This document shows, in pieces, positions 44,041-51,931 of a stretch of DNA of 64,000 nucleotides. The notes under the pieces were generated by a model. The model was not told the origin of the DNA. It made no database searches and saw nothing but the letters and a program-made list of their open reading frames with translations. Within the stretch, counting starts at the first letter, position 1. Each line of letters begins with the position of its first letter. Made by a program: the position numbers and the translations under genes. The stretch is from the NCBI RefSeq assembly GCF_001426405.1, contig NZ_LMEP01000024.1:228678-292677 (forward strand). The letters run 5' to 3'. The DNA comes from Streptomyces sp. Root1304 (GTDB taxonomy: Bacteria; Actinomycetota; Actinomycetes; Streptomycetales; Streptomycetaceae).

Positions 44041-44424
44041 ATGGCCACCGCCAAGGTCAAGCAGTTCTGGACCGCCTTCATCTCCGTCCTCTTCGCCCTG
44101 CTCGCCTCCGTCGGCCTGGCGGGCACCGCCGCCGCGGCCCAGCAGCCCGCCGTCCAGCAGCCGGAGGAGCCGGCCGCCGGACCCGCCGCGACTCCCGCCG
44201 CCGCGGGGGAGCGCGCGACCGCCTCCGTACCCGCACAGCGGGCGCACCGCCTGCCGCCGGCCGGGGACCGTTCCCTGCCGCCCACCATCAAGCAGCGCAT
44301 CGCCGCCGAGGCCCACGGTTCCTCTCCCGCCTCCCGCAACCGCTCGACGGCCGGCGTGCCCGTCGCGGCCGACCACGACGAGCCGGCCGCGCTGACCGAG
44401 CCGGCGCTCGCCGCGGCGGCGTAG
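44041..44424 (+). CDS. Small secreted or membrane protein (DUF6344-like)
   Basis: Protein of 127 residues starting MATAKVKQFWTAFISVLFAL, a signal peptide or signal anchor ending LAGTAAAAQQ. The rest is Ala/Pro/Glu-rich and likely disordered. ATG at 44041 follows GTGAGGGG. I recall this N-terminus from a Streptomyces-specific family (DUF6344), but no function can be read. Confidence 0.7.
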   Translation: MATAKVKQFWTAFISVLFALLASVGLAGTAAAAQQPAVQQPEEPAAGPAATPAAAGERATASVPAQRAHRLPPAGDRSLPPTIKQRIAAEAHGSSPASRNRSTAGVPVAADHDEPAALTEPALAAAA

Positions 44425-44488
44425 GTGCGGGGAGCGGACGCGTACACGCGCCTCCCCGCACCGGACGCCCCTGCGGCAGGGAACCCGT

Positions 44489-44550
44489 AGGACCTCAGCA
44501 GGACCCCAGCAGGACCTCAGCAGGACCCCAGCAGGACCCCAGCAGGACCC
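44489..44550. repeat. 11-bp tandem repeat
   Basis: Five full copies of AGGACCYCAGC plus a 7-base partial copy, differing only at one C/T position, in the gap between the convergent small secreted protein and DUF5324 genes. No coding role seen. Confidence 0.9.
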
Positions 44551-44636
44551 ACCAGAACCTCACAGAGCCTCGATGAGGCTCGGGCAGTACCCCGCGTGAA
44601 CCTCGTGGAACCCCGGCAACACCCCGGTAGGACCGG

Positions 44637-45347
44637 TCAGCGGCGCTTGTCGCGTTCGGCGGCCTCTTCGGCTGCGGCCGTGGCTTCGGCCTCGGTCTCC
44701 TTGGCCTCCACCTCCGGGTCGAGCGAAGCCCCACTGCCGTCGACGGACGGCGGGACGGTCTCCTCGTCCACCTCGGTGGGAGCGGGCGGTTCGACGAGCC
44801 AGTCGGGATTGGCCTGCCTGTCCCACCACTTCCAGGCGGCGAACGCGCCGCCGGCGAGAACGCCCAGGACCAGCAGGCCCTTGGCGAGGCGTCCGGCCCT
44901 GGCCCGACGCTCGTGCTTCTTCACGATCTTCCGGATCTCCTCCGGTGTCACCTGACCGCGCAGCGCGGCCCAGGCGGCGGTGGATCGCGCCCCGGCCTCC
45001 TCGATGACCGGCCCGGTCGCGGCGACCGCCTGCTCGACCCGGGGAACGGTGTAGTCGGCCGCCTGACGGGCGGCCCGGCGGGTCTTGACCGCCGCACGGT
45101 GTGCGGCCGCGTCGACCCGCGGCGGAACATGCGGTGCGACATACGAGTCGTACTGCGCACGAGCCTGCTCCCGGGCCAGCAGCGCGGCCTTCGAGACCTT
45201 CGGCGCGATCAGCACGCGCGCCTCGTGCGCGTAGTGCGAGGCCTGGTCCTTGGCCGTGCCGGCGTACGGCGCCACCACGTCCGCGGCGTGCAGGACGCTC
45301 TCCTTCGCCGAACCTGTCGCGGCGCGCACGCTGTCCAAGCGGGTCAC
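44637..45347 (-). CDS. DUF5324-type single-pass membrane protein
   Basis: Protein of 236 residues. Residues 1-145 are long amphipathic helices rich in Ala, Arg and His (ATGSAKESVLHAADVVAPYA, YAHEARVLIAPKVSKAALLA), predicted coiled coil. A membrane helix lies near 157-175 (LAKGLLVLGVLAGGAFAAWKWW). The C-terminus is acidic and ends in RDKRR. Function unknown; the family occurs in Streptomyces. GTG at 45347 follows GAGGAGGAAT. It is divergent from the cyclophilin gene. Confidence 0.78.
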   Translation of the reverse strand: MTRLDSVRAATGSAKESVLHAADVVAPYAGTAKDQASHYAHEARVLIAPKVSKAALLAREQARAQYDSYVAPHVPPRVDAAAHRAAVKTRRAARQAADYTVPRVEQAVAATGPVIEEAGARSTAAWAALRGQVTPEEIRKIVKKHERRARAGRLAKGLLVLGVLAGGAFAAWKWWDRQANPDWLVEPPAPTEVDEETVPPSVDGSGASLDPEVEAKETEAEATAAAEEAAERDKRR

Positions 45348-45519
45348 GGGATTCCTCCTCCTCGGTGGCGATGTCGGTTTTTCACCTTTCCATCCTTTTC
45401 GGAATCATGCCTGCCGCAGCGAAGTCCGGCATGCGGGGCGGGCATCCGGGGCATGCGAGGATCGGACACGCCAGGGACAGACGTGGCATGACGCGACATG
45501 ACGTGGACGGAAGGCGACC

Positions 45520-46047
45520 GTGGCCGAGCAGCTGTACGCGATCCTCAAGACCAGCCTGGGTGACATCGAGGTGCGGCTGATGCCGTTCCACGCCCCGAAG
45601 ACGGTGCGGAACTTCGTGGAACTCGCCGGCGGCGAGCGCGAGTGGACCCACCCCGCGACCGGCAAGGTCTCCTCGGACCCGCTGTACGACGGCACGGTCT
45701 TTCACCGGGTCATCAAGGGCTTCATGATCCAGGGCGGCGACCCGCTCGGGGACGGCACAGGCGACCCCGGGTACGCGTTCGCCGACGAGTTCCACCCGGA
45801 GCTCTTCTTCGACCGCCCCTACCTGCTCGCCATGGCCAACGCGGGGCCCGGCACCAACGGCTCGCAGTTCTTCGTCACCGTCGCCCCCGCGACCTGGCTG
45901 AACCGCAAGCACACCATCTTCGGCGAGGTCGTGGACAAGCGGAGCCGCGAGGTCGTCGACACCATCGCGGCCGTCGCGACCGACCCGCACACCGAGCGGC
46001 CGGTCGAGCCCGTGGTCGTCCACACCGTGGTGATCGAGAAGCGCTGA
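45520..46047 (+). CDS. ppiA: Peptidyl-prolyl cis-trans isomerase (cyclophilin)
   Basis: Cytoplasmic proline isomerase of 175 residues. Cyclophilin motifs: VFHRVIKGFMIQGGDP (catalytic Arg/Phe), LAMANAGPGTNGSQFFVT and HTIFGEVVD. No signal peptide. GTG at 45520 follows GGAAGG. It lies 23 bases before the rhomboid gene. The same neighbourhood is seen in mycobacteria (ppiA Rv0009 near crgA). Confidence 0.95.
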   Translation: MAEQLYAILKTSLGDIEVRLMPFHAPKTVRNFVELAGGEREWTHPATGKVSSDPLYDGTVFHRVIKGFMIQGGDPLGDGTGDPGYAFADEFHPELFFDRPYLLAMANAGPGTNGSQFFVTVAPATWLNRKHTIFGEVVDKRSREVVDTIAAVATDPHTERPVEPVVVHTVVIEKR

Positions 46048-46070
46048 GGCGGAAGGAACCGGAACCTCCC

Positions 46071-46955
46071 ATGGACCCGCGACCTTCCACGGACCCACAG
46101 GCCGGTCCGCCCCGCTGCTACCGCCACCCGGAGGCCGAGACCGGCATCCGCTGCACCCGCTGCGACAAGCCGATCTGCACCCGGTGCATGGTCTCCGCCT
46201 CCGTCGGGTTCCAGTGCCCCGACTGCGTCCGCAACGGCTCCGGCACCGGGCACGCCCCCGACGCCAACACGCCCAGGACGCTCGCCGGCGGCCGGGTGAG
46301 GACGGACGGCCGCTTCGTCACCAAGATCCTCATCGGGATCAACCTCGCCGTCTACCTCGCGGTCCTGGTCGTCGGCGACCGGCTCGTCGACGAGCTGGTG
46401 CTCATCGGGCACGCCTTCAGCCCGCCGCTCGGCGAGGTCGTCGGGGTCGCGGACGGGGAGTGGTACCGGCTGTTCACCTCGACCGTCCTCCACCAGGAGG
46501 TCTGGCACATCCTCTTCAACGTGCTGGGCCTGTGGGTGATCGGCGGGATCGTCGAACCCGAGCTGGGGCGGATCAGGTTCGCGGCCCTCTGCCTGCTCTC
46601 CGGGCTCTCCGGATCCGTGCTCGCCTATCTGGTCGCCGCGCCCAACCAGCCCTCGCTCGGTGCCTCCGGCATCGTCTACGGACTGATCGGGGCCTGGGTG
46701 GTGCTGGCCCGCCGCCGCCGTCACGACATGCGGCCGGTGATCCTCTTCGTGGCCCTGTCGCTCCTCATGACATTCACCCGTCCGGGGATCTCCTGGGAGG
46801 CCCACGTCGGCGGTCTCGTCGCGGGTCTCGTGGTGACGTACGCGCTCGTGCACGCGCCGCGGGCCCGCCGGGACCTCGTGCAGTACGGGGCCGTGGGGCT
46901 GCTGCTGCTCGTGGACGTGGGGATCGTGCTCGCCCGTACGGCGGCGCTCACCTGA
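46071..46955 (+). CDS. Rhomboid family intramembrane serine protease with B-box-like zinc motif
   Basis: Membrane protease of 294 residues. An N-terminal cysteine module, CYRHPE...CTRCDKPICTRCM...CPDC (about 13-50), looks like a zinc-binding B-box. Six membrane helices follow. The catalytic serine is in LGASGIVYGLIGAW (near 198) and the histidine in WEAHVGGLVAG (near 244). HILFNVLGLWVIG supplies the conserved His/Asn of helix 2. Substrate unknown. ATG at 46071; short gap to the cyclophilin gene suggests co-transcription. Confidence 0.93.
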   Translation: MDPRPSTDPQAGPPRCYRHPEAETGIRCTRCDKPICTRCMVSASVGFQCPDCVRNGSGTGHAPDANTPRTLAGGRVRTDGRFVTKILIGINLAVYLAVLVVGDRLVDELVLIGHAFSPPLGEVVGVADGEWYRLFTSTVLHQEVWHILFNVLGLWVIGGIVEPELGRIRFAALCLLSGLSGSVLAYLVAAPNQPSLGASGIVYGLIGAWVVLARRRRHDMRPVILFVALSLLMTFTRPGISWEAHVGGLVAGLVVTYALVHAPRARRDLVQYGAVGLLLLVDVGIVLARTAALT

Positions 46956-47249
46956 GCACGGAGGGCTCTGGACGAGCTTTTCTGTGAGCTTTCCCCAGAG
47001 TTATCCACAGTGCGTGGCGGGTTGTCCCCGCTGGGTGGGGAAACACTGCGCCCCTCGCCTCTGACCTGGTGTTTCTCCAGGGAGGCGAGGGGCGCGAGGC
47101 GTTCGTACGGAGGTGATTCCGGTCATACCGGTGTCAACTCGGTGCGAGTTATCCACAGATCTTCGTAAGTTATCCAGTGCTGTGAACAACGCTGTGGATA
47201 AGTTCAGGGGAGAACTTGACGAGCGGCCTCCGGGGAGGCTAGACCGCCG
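46956..47249. other. Convergent gap holding a cluster of DnaA boxes
   Basis: No gene. Three exact TTATCCACA boxes at 47001-47009, 47149-47157 and 47193-47201 (minus) are joined by looser ones at 47022 (TTGTCCCCG) and 47170 (TTATCCAGT). A long hairpin lies between. Location between two gene 3' ends makes a promoter role unlikely. Confidence 0.85.
47049..47095. terminator. Bidirectional terminator hairpin between rhomboid and crgA
   Basis: Arms GCGCCCCTCGCCT and AGGCGAGGGGCGC pair perfectly; the inner part can pair further (CTGG/CCAG). Confidence 0.75.
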
Positions 47250-47504
47250 CTACTTCCACTGCGTGGAGACGCCGAACCCGGCCGCGATGAAGCCGAAGCC
47301 CACCACGATGTTCCAGTTCCGGATCGACTCGACCGGCATCGAACCGTCGGTGACGTAGAAGACCACGATCCACACCAGACCGATGGCGAACAGCGCCAGC
47401 ATCACAGGCGCCACCCAGCTGCGGTTGGTCAGCTTGATGTTGGTCGCCTGCTTCGCGGGCGGGGGCGTGAAGTCGGCCTTCTTGCGGATCCGTGACTTCG
47501 GCAC
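47250..47504 (-). CDS. crgA: Cell division protein CrgA
   Basis: Small membrane protein of 84 residues that coordinates septum formation with growth and sporulation, interacting with FtsZ and septal wall enzymes. It begins MPKSRIRKKADFTPPP and has two membrane helices (WVAPVMLALFAIGLVWIVVF and NIVVGFGFIAAGFGVS). GTG at 47504. Divergent from the DUF881 gene. Confidence 0.95.
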   Translation of the reverse strand: MPKSRIRKKADFTPPPAKQATNIKLTNRSWVAPVMLALFAIGLVWIVVFYVTDGSMPVESIRNWNIVVGFGFIAAGFGVSTQWK

Positions 47505-47644
47505 GAGGGACTCTCCTGTCGATGCGCTGCGTGACCGCGCAGGGAACTGTGGCTGGCGCCGGGATGTGACGAAGGAGGACGTCTGCGTCCCCCAGGCGTC
47601 CGTTAGCGTAGTGGTTCCGCGGCACCGAAGGGGATCAGGGTACG

Positions 47645-48412
47645 TTGAGCAATTCCGCCGGCACTCCCGAAGGGCCGGGCCGCACCACCAGGTGGCGCCC
47701 CGTCCGCGTCCTCACCCTTGCCGTTTTCGCCCTCGCCGGACTGATCTTCGTCACGAGCTTCAACACCGCCAAGGGCACCAACATCCGCACGGACGCCTCG
47801 CTCCTGCGCCTCTCCGACCTGATCGAGGAGCGCAGCCACAAGAACGCCGGCCTCGACGAGACCACCGCCGCCCTCCGCTCCCAGGTCGACTCCCTCGCCG
47901 CCCGCGACGACGGCTCCACCCGCGCGGAGGACGCGAGGCTCGACGCGCTCGAAGCGGCCGCGGGGACCAGCGAGGTCTCCGGATCCGGCCTCACCGTCAC
48001 CCTGAACGACGCCCCGCCGAACGCCCAGGCCGCCCCCGGATACCCCGAACCGCAGGCCAACGACCTGGTCATCCACCAGCAGGACCTCCAGGCCGTCGTC
48101 AACGCCCTGTGGCAGGGCGGCGCCGAGGGCATCCGCGTCATGGACCAGCGGCTCATCTCCACCAGCGCCGTCCGCTGCGTCGGCAACACCCTGATCCTCC
48201 AGGGCCGCGTCTACTCGCCCCCCTACAAGATCACCGCCGTCGGTGACCGGGGGAAGCTGAACAAGGCGCTCGCGGGCTCCCCGGCCCTCCAGAACTACCA
48301 GCTGTACGTGAAGGCCTACGGGCTCGGCTGGAAAGTCGACGAGCACAGGACGGTGACTCTTCCCGGCTACTCGGGCACAGTGGACCTCCACCAGGCGAAG
48401 CCGGTGAGCTGA
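47645..48412 (+). CDS. DUF881 family membrane protein
   Basis: Protein of 255 residues with a single N-terminal membrane helix (VLTLAVFALAGLIFVTSF), a coiled-coil stretch (about 55-100) and the DUF881 domain. The domain includes GSGLTVTLNDAP, NDLVIHQQDLQAVVNALW, GAEGIRVMDQRLIS and a YSPPYKITAVGD segment. The family is common beside division and sortase genes; its role is unknown. The likely start is TTG at 47645, with an AGGG site close upstream. Confidence 0.88.
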   Translation: MSNSAGTPEGPGRTTRWRPVRVLTLAVFALAGLIFVTSFNTAKGTNIRTDASLLRLSDLIEERSHKNAGLDETTAALRSQVDSLAARDDGSTRAEDARLDALEAAAGTSEVSGSGLTVTLNDAPPNAQAAPGYPEPQANDLVIHQQDLQAVVNALWQGGAEGIRVMDQRLISTSAVRCVGNTLILQGRVYSPPYKITAVGDRGKLNKALAGSPALQNYQLYVKAYGLGWKVDEHRTVTLPGYSGTVDLHQAKPVS

Positions 48413-48442
48413 CCACCGGCGAACGGGCACCGGGAGGGGCGC

Positions 48443-49111
48443 TTGAGGCTCGTCGTACGGACCTTCAGCGAACTCTGCCTCACCGTCGGCGCCCTGATCG
48501 TCCTCTTCGTCGTGTACGTCCTCTACTGGACCGGCGTCCAGGCGCAGAGCGCGAGCGCCGGCCAGATCGACACCCTCCAGCGGGAGTGGACGAGCGTCCC
48601 CGTGGCCGCCGGACCCGCCCCCACGCGCGCGCGTCCGTACGCCCCCGGCAAGGGCATCGCCGTCATGTACGTCCCCCGGCTCGGCAAGGACTGGAAGTGG
48701 CCGGTCCTCGAAGGCACCGGACCGGGCGTCCTCAAGAAGGGCCTCGGGCACTACGCGGCCACCGCCCGGCTCGGCGGGACCGGCAACTTCTCCGTCGCGG
48801 GACACCGCCGCACGTACGGGGACCCCTTCAAGGACTTCCCCCGGCTGCGCCCCGGCGACGCGGTGGTCCTGACCGACGGGACGACCTGGTTCACGTACCG
48901 GATCGACCGCGGCCCCTACCGGACCGTCCCCACCGACGTCGGGGTCGTCGACCCGCTGCCCCGGAAGTCGGGCTTCGACGGACCCGGCCGCTATCTGACC
49001 CTCACCACCTGCGACCCCGAGTGGGGCAGCAGCCACCGGCTCGTCGTCTGGGCGCACCTCGACGCCACCCGGCCGGTCGCCGACGGCCGTCCACGGGCTT
49101 TGGACAGCTGA
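48443..49111 (+). CDS. Class E sortase (first of three)
   Basis: Transpeptidase of 222 residues that attaches surface proteins to the wall. An N-terminal membrane helix (LCLTVGALIVLFVVYVLYW) is followed by the sortase beta-barrel. Catalytic residues: His in VAGHRRTYG near 119, Cys in LTLTTCDPE near 190 and Arg in SSHRLVVW near 198. TTG at 48443 has GGGAGGGG upstream. Class E sortases of Streptomyces attach chaplins with an LAxTG signal; the exact substrate of this paralogue is unknown. Confidence 0.9.
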   Translation: MRLVVRTFSELCLTVGALIVLFVVYVLYWTGVQAQSASAGQIDTLQREWTSVPVAAGPAPTRARPYAPGKGIAVMYVPRLGKDWKWPVLEGTGPGVLKKGLGHYAATARLGGTGNFSVAGHRRTYGDPFKDFPRLRPGDAVVLTDGTTWFTYRIDRGPYRTVPTDVGVVDPLPRKSGFDGPGRYLTLTTCDPEWGSSHRLVVWAHLDATRPVADGRPRALDS

Positions 49112-49175
49112 CCCCCCACGGCGCCCTCGCCCCGTACTCTGGTCCCCGTAACGAACGGAAGGGGCGGTCGACGTC

Positions 49176-49337
49176 ATGTACGGCTGGATCTGGCGGCATC
49201 TGCCGGGCAACGCGTGGGTGCGGGCGCTGCTCTCGATCGTGCTGGTCCTCGCGATCGTCTACGTCCTCTTCCAGTACGTGTTCCCCTGGGCGGAGCCACT
49301 GCTTCCGTTCAACGATGTGACGGTGGACGGCCAGTGA
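49176..49337 (+). CDS. Small single-pass membrane protein
   Basis: A 53-residue peptide: MYGWIWRHLPGNAWVRALLS, one membrane helix (SIVLVLAIVYVLFQYVF) and a short tail ending TVDGQ. Codon use is typical. ATG at 49176 has GGAAGGGG 11 or so bases upstream. Its stop overlaps the GTG of pabA, so it may set pabA translation. No known function. Confidence 0.82.
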   Translation: MYGWIWRHLPGNAWVRALLSIVLVLAIVYVLFQYVFPWAEPLLPFNDVTVDGQ

Positions 49338-49972
49338 GCGCGCGGATTCTCGTCGTCGACAACTACGACAGCTTCGTCTTCAACCTCGTCCAGTACCTCT
49401 ACCAGCTCGGTGCCGAGTGCGAGGTCCTCCGCAACGACGAGGTCGAGCTGAGCCACGCCCAGGACGGCTTCGACGGCGTCCTGCTCTCGCCCGGACCCGG
49501 CGCGCCCGAACAGGCCGGGGTCTGCATCGACATGGTCCGGCACTGCGCGGACACCGGGGTGCCCGTCTTCGGCGTCTGCCTCGGCATGCAGTCCATGGCC
49601 GTCGCGTACGGCGGCGTCGTCGACCGCGCGCCCGAGCTGCTGCACGGCAAGACCTCCCTCGTCACGCACGAGGGCCGGGGCGTCTTCGCCGGGCTGCCGT
49701 CGCCGTTCACCGCGACCCGCTACCACTCGCTGGCCGCCGAGCCCGCCGCCCTGCCGGCCGAGCTGGAGGTCACCGCGCGGACCGAGGACGGCATCATCAT
49801 GGGCCTGCGTCACCGCGAACTCCTCGTCGAGGGCGTGCAGTTCCACCCCGAGTCCGTCCTCACCGAGCACGGCCACCTGATGCTCGCCAACTGGCTGGAG
49901 CAGTGCGGCGACAAGGGGGCGGTCGGACGGTCGGCGGGGCTCGCGCCGGTGGTGGGCAAGGCCGTCGCGTGA
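49334..49972 (+). CDS. pabA: Aminodeoxychorismate/anthranilate synthase glutamine amidotransferase
   Basis: Supplies ammonia from glutamine to PabB or TrpE in folate or tryptophan synthesis. The 212-residue class I amidotransferase has LVVDNYDSFVFNLVQYL, LSPGPGAPE, the nucleophile in FGVCLGMQ and the His-Glu pair in VQFHPESVLTEHG. GTG at 49334 overlaps the preceding small gene; its stop overlaps the next sortase start. No partner subunit is nearby. In relatives it is named pabA or trpG. Confidence 0.92.
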   Translation: MSARILVVDNYDSFVFNLVQYLYQLGAECEVLRNDEVELSHAQDGFDGVLLSPGPGAPEQAGVCIDMVRHCADTGVPVFGVCLGMQSMAVAYGGVVDRAPELLHGKTSLVTHEGRGVFAGLPSPFTATRYHSLAAEPAALPAELEVTARTEDGIIMGLRHRELLVEGVQFHPESVLTEHGHLMLANWLEQCGDKGAVGRSAGLAPVVGKAVA

Positions 49973-51213
49973 CGACGGGCTCTCCGTGGTTCCGGCCGGC
50001 GAACGAACCGGGGCCCGAGCCGATACCCGCGGAGCCGTACGTACCCGTAGAACCCCACGTACCCGCGGAGCCCTACGCGCAGGGGGATGCGTACGCCTCC
50101 GGTGAGCCGTACGCGCCCGCGGAGCAGCGGTACGCGCCCACCGGGCCGTACGCGCCAGGACCGTCGTACGCCCCCGCGGAGCCCTACCCGCCGGCCGAGC
50201 CGTACGCGTACGAGACGCCCGCGCCCTCCTACGGGACCGCCGCCCAGGAAAGCCCCTACGCGGCCCCGTACGCGCCGTACGAGGCGGAGGAGTCCCCGCG
50301 GCCCTCCCCTGACGAGACGATGGTCCTGGAGGCCGTGGAGCCCCTTCCCGGGCCCACCCCCGAGCCGACTCCCGAACCGCTTCCCGGGCCCGGCCGTGCC
50401 GAACGCCGCCGCGCCGCCAAGGGAGGCCGCGCCAAAGGCCGTAGAGGCCCCGCCACCGACTCCCCCGACGACCGGCCCGCCGCCCCGCTCTCCCGCGTCG
50501 AGGCCCGCCGCGCCGCCCGCGCCGCCAAGGACAGCGTCGGCGTCGTCGCCAGCCGGGCCGTCGGTGAACTCTTCATCACCTTCGGCGTCGTCATGCTGCT
50601 CTTCGTCACCTACCAGCTGTGGTGGACCAACGTCCTCGCCGGGCAGGAGACCGACCGCGCCAAGGAACAGATCGAGGACACCTGGGCCAAGGGCGACCAG
50701 GGCGACAGCACGGCACCGGACGCCTTCGAACCCGGCCAGGGCTTCGCCATCATGTACATCCCCAAGCTGGACGTCGTCGTCCCCGTCGCCGAGGGCATCA
50801 GCAAGAGCAAGGTCCTCGACAAGGGCATGGTCGGCCACTACGGCGAGGGCAAGCTCAAGACCGCCATGCCCGCCGACGAGCAGGGCAACTTCGCGGTCGC
50901 CGGCCACCGCAACACCCACGGCGAACCGTTCCGGTACATCAACCAGTTGAAGCCCGGCGACCCGATCGTCGTCGAGACGCGGAGCGCGTACTACACCTAC
51001 GAGATGGCGAGCATCCTGCCGCAGACCTCGCCCTCGAACGTCTCCGTGATCGACCCCGTACCGAAGCAGTCCGGCTTCGACGGGCCCGGCCGGTACATCA
51101 CGCTGACCACCTGCACACCCGAGTTCACCAGCACCTACCGCATGATCGTGTGGGGCAGGCTCGTCGAGGAACGCCCGCGCAGCAAGGGAAAGCCGAAAGC
51201 GCTCGTAGGCTGA
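49969..51213 (+). CDS. Class E sortase with long disordered N-terminus (SrtE1-like)
   Basis: Sortase of 414 residues. Residues 1-185 are a Pro/Glu/Tyr-rich cytoplasmic tail with repeated AEPY and APGPSYAP-type units. A membrane helix lies near 198-220 (ELFITFGVVMLLFVTYQLWW). The catalytic domain has His in VAGHRNTHG near 310, Cys in LTTCTPEF near 381 and Arg in YRMIVWG near 391. GTG at 49969 overlaps pabA. By position it corresponds to S. coelicolor SrtE1, which attaches chaplins to the wall for aerial growth. Confidence 0.91.
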   Translation: MTTGSPWFRPANEPGPEPIPAEPYVPVEPHVPAEPYAQGDAYASGEPYAPAEQRYAPTGPYAPGPSYAPAEPYPPAEPYAYETPAPSYGTAAQESPYAAPYAPYEAEESPRPSPDETMVLEAVEPLPGPTPEPTPEPLPGPGRAERRRAAKGGRAKGRRGPATDSPDDRPAAPLSRVEARRAARAAKDSVGVVASRAVGELFITFGVVMLLFVTYQLWWTNVLAGQETDRAKEQIEDTWAKGDQGDSTAPDAFEPGQGFAIMYIPKLDVVVPVAEGISKSKVLDKGMVGHYGEGKLKTAMPADEQGNFAVAGHRNTHGEPFRYINQLKPGDPIVVETRSAYYTYEMASILPQTSPSNVSVIDPVPKQSGFDGPGRYITLTTCTPEFTSTYRMIVWGRLVEERPRSKGKPKALVG

Positions 51214-51250
51214 GACCCCACACCTCCGGACGGGACGACGGGACGACCTA

Positions 51251-51931
51251 GTGGCACGCGTGCGCAATCGGATCGCCGGGATCATCAGTGTCTTCGGCGA
51301 ACTCCTCATCACAGCGGGCCTGGTGCTCGGTCTCTTCGTCGTCTACTCGCTGTGGTGGACCAATGTGCTCGCCGACCGCGCCGCCGACCAGGACGGCGCC
51401 CAGGTCCGCGACAACTGGGCCGACAGCCCCGGCGCGCTCGACACGAGGGACGGCATCGGCTTCCTCCACGTGCCGGCCATGAAGAACGGCGAGGTCCTGG
51501 TGAAGCAGGGCACCGGTACCGACGTCCTCAACCACGGCGTCGCCGGCTACTACACCGACCCGGTCAAGTCCGCGCTCCCGCAGGACAAGCAGGGCAACTT
51601 CACGCTCGCCGCCCACCGGGACGGCCACGGCGCCAAGTTCCACAACATCCACAAGTTGAAGAACGGCGACGCGATCGTCTTCGAGACCAAGGACACCTGG
51701 TACGTCTACAAGGTCTACAAGACCCTGCCGGAGACCACGAAGTACAACGTGGACGTCCTCCAGCCGGTCCCGAAGGAGTCCGGCAAGAACAAGCCGGGCC
51801 GGTACATCACGCTGACGACCTGCACCCCCATGTACACCTCCGACTACCGGTACATCGTGTGGGGCGAGCTGGAGCGCACCGAGCGGGTCGACCGCGAGCG
51901 CACACCCCCGGCGGACCGCGGCCTTCGGCTA
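51251..51931 (+). CDS. Class E sortase (SrtE2-like) without a stop codon at its expected end
   Basis: The sortase part covers about 226 residues: membrane helix ELLITAGLVLGLFVVYSLWW, His in AAHRDGHG near 122, Cys in LTTCTPMY near 191, Arg in YRYIVWGEL near 199. It is complete and intact. The family should end near ERTPPADRG, but the frame stays open to 53923, passing antisense through all of pknB. The end given is where pknB's stop lies, not a stop of this gene. A one-base change in the C-run at 51904-51908 would bring in the TAG at 51930-51932. GTG at 51251; 37 bases after the previous sortase. Confidence 0.8.
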
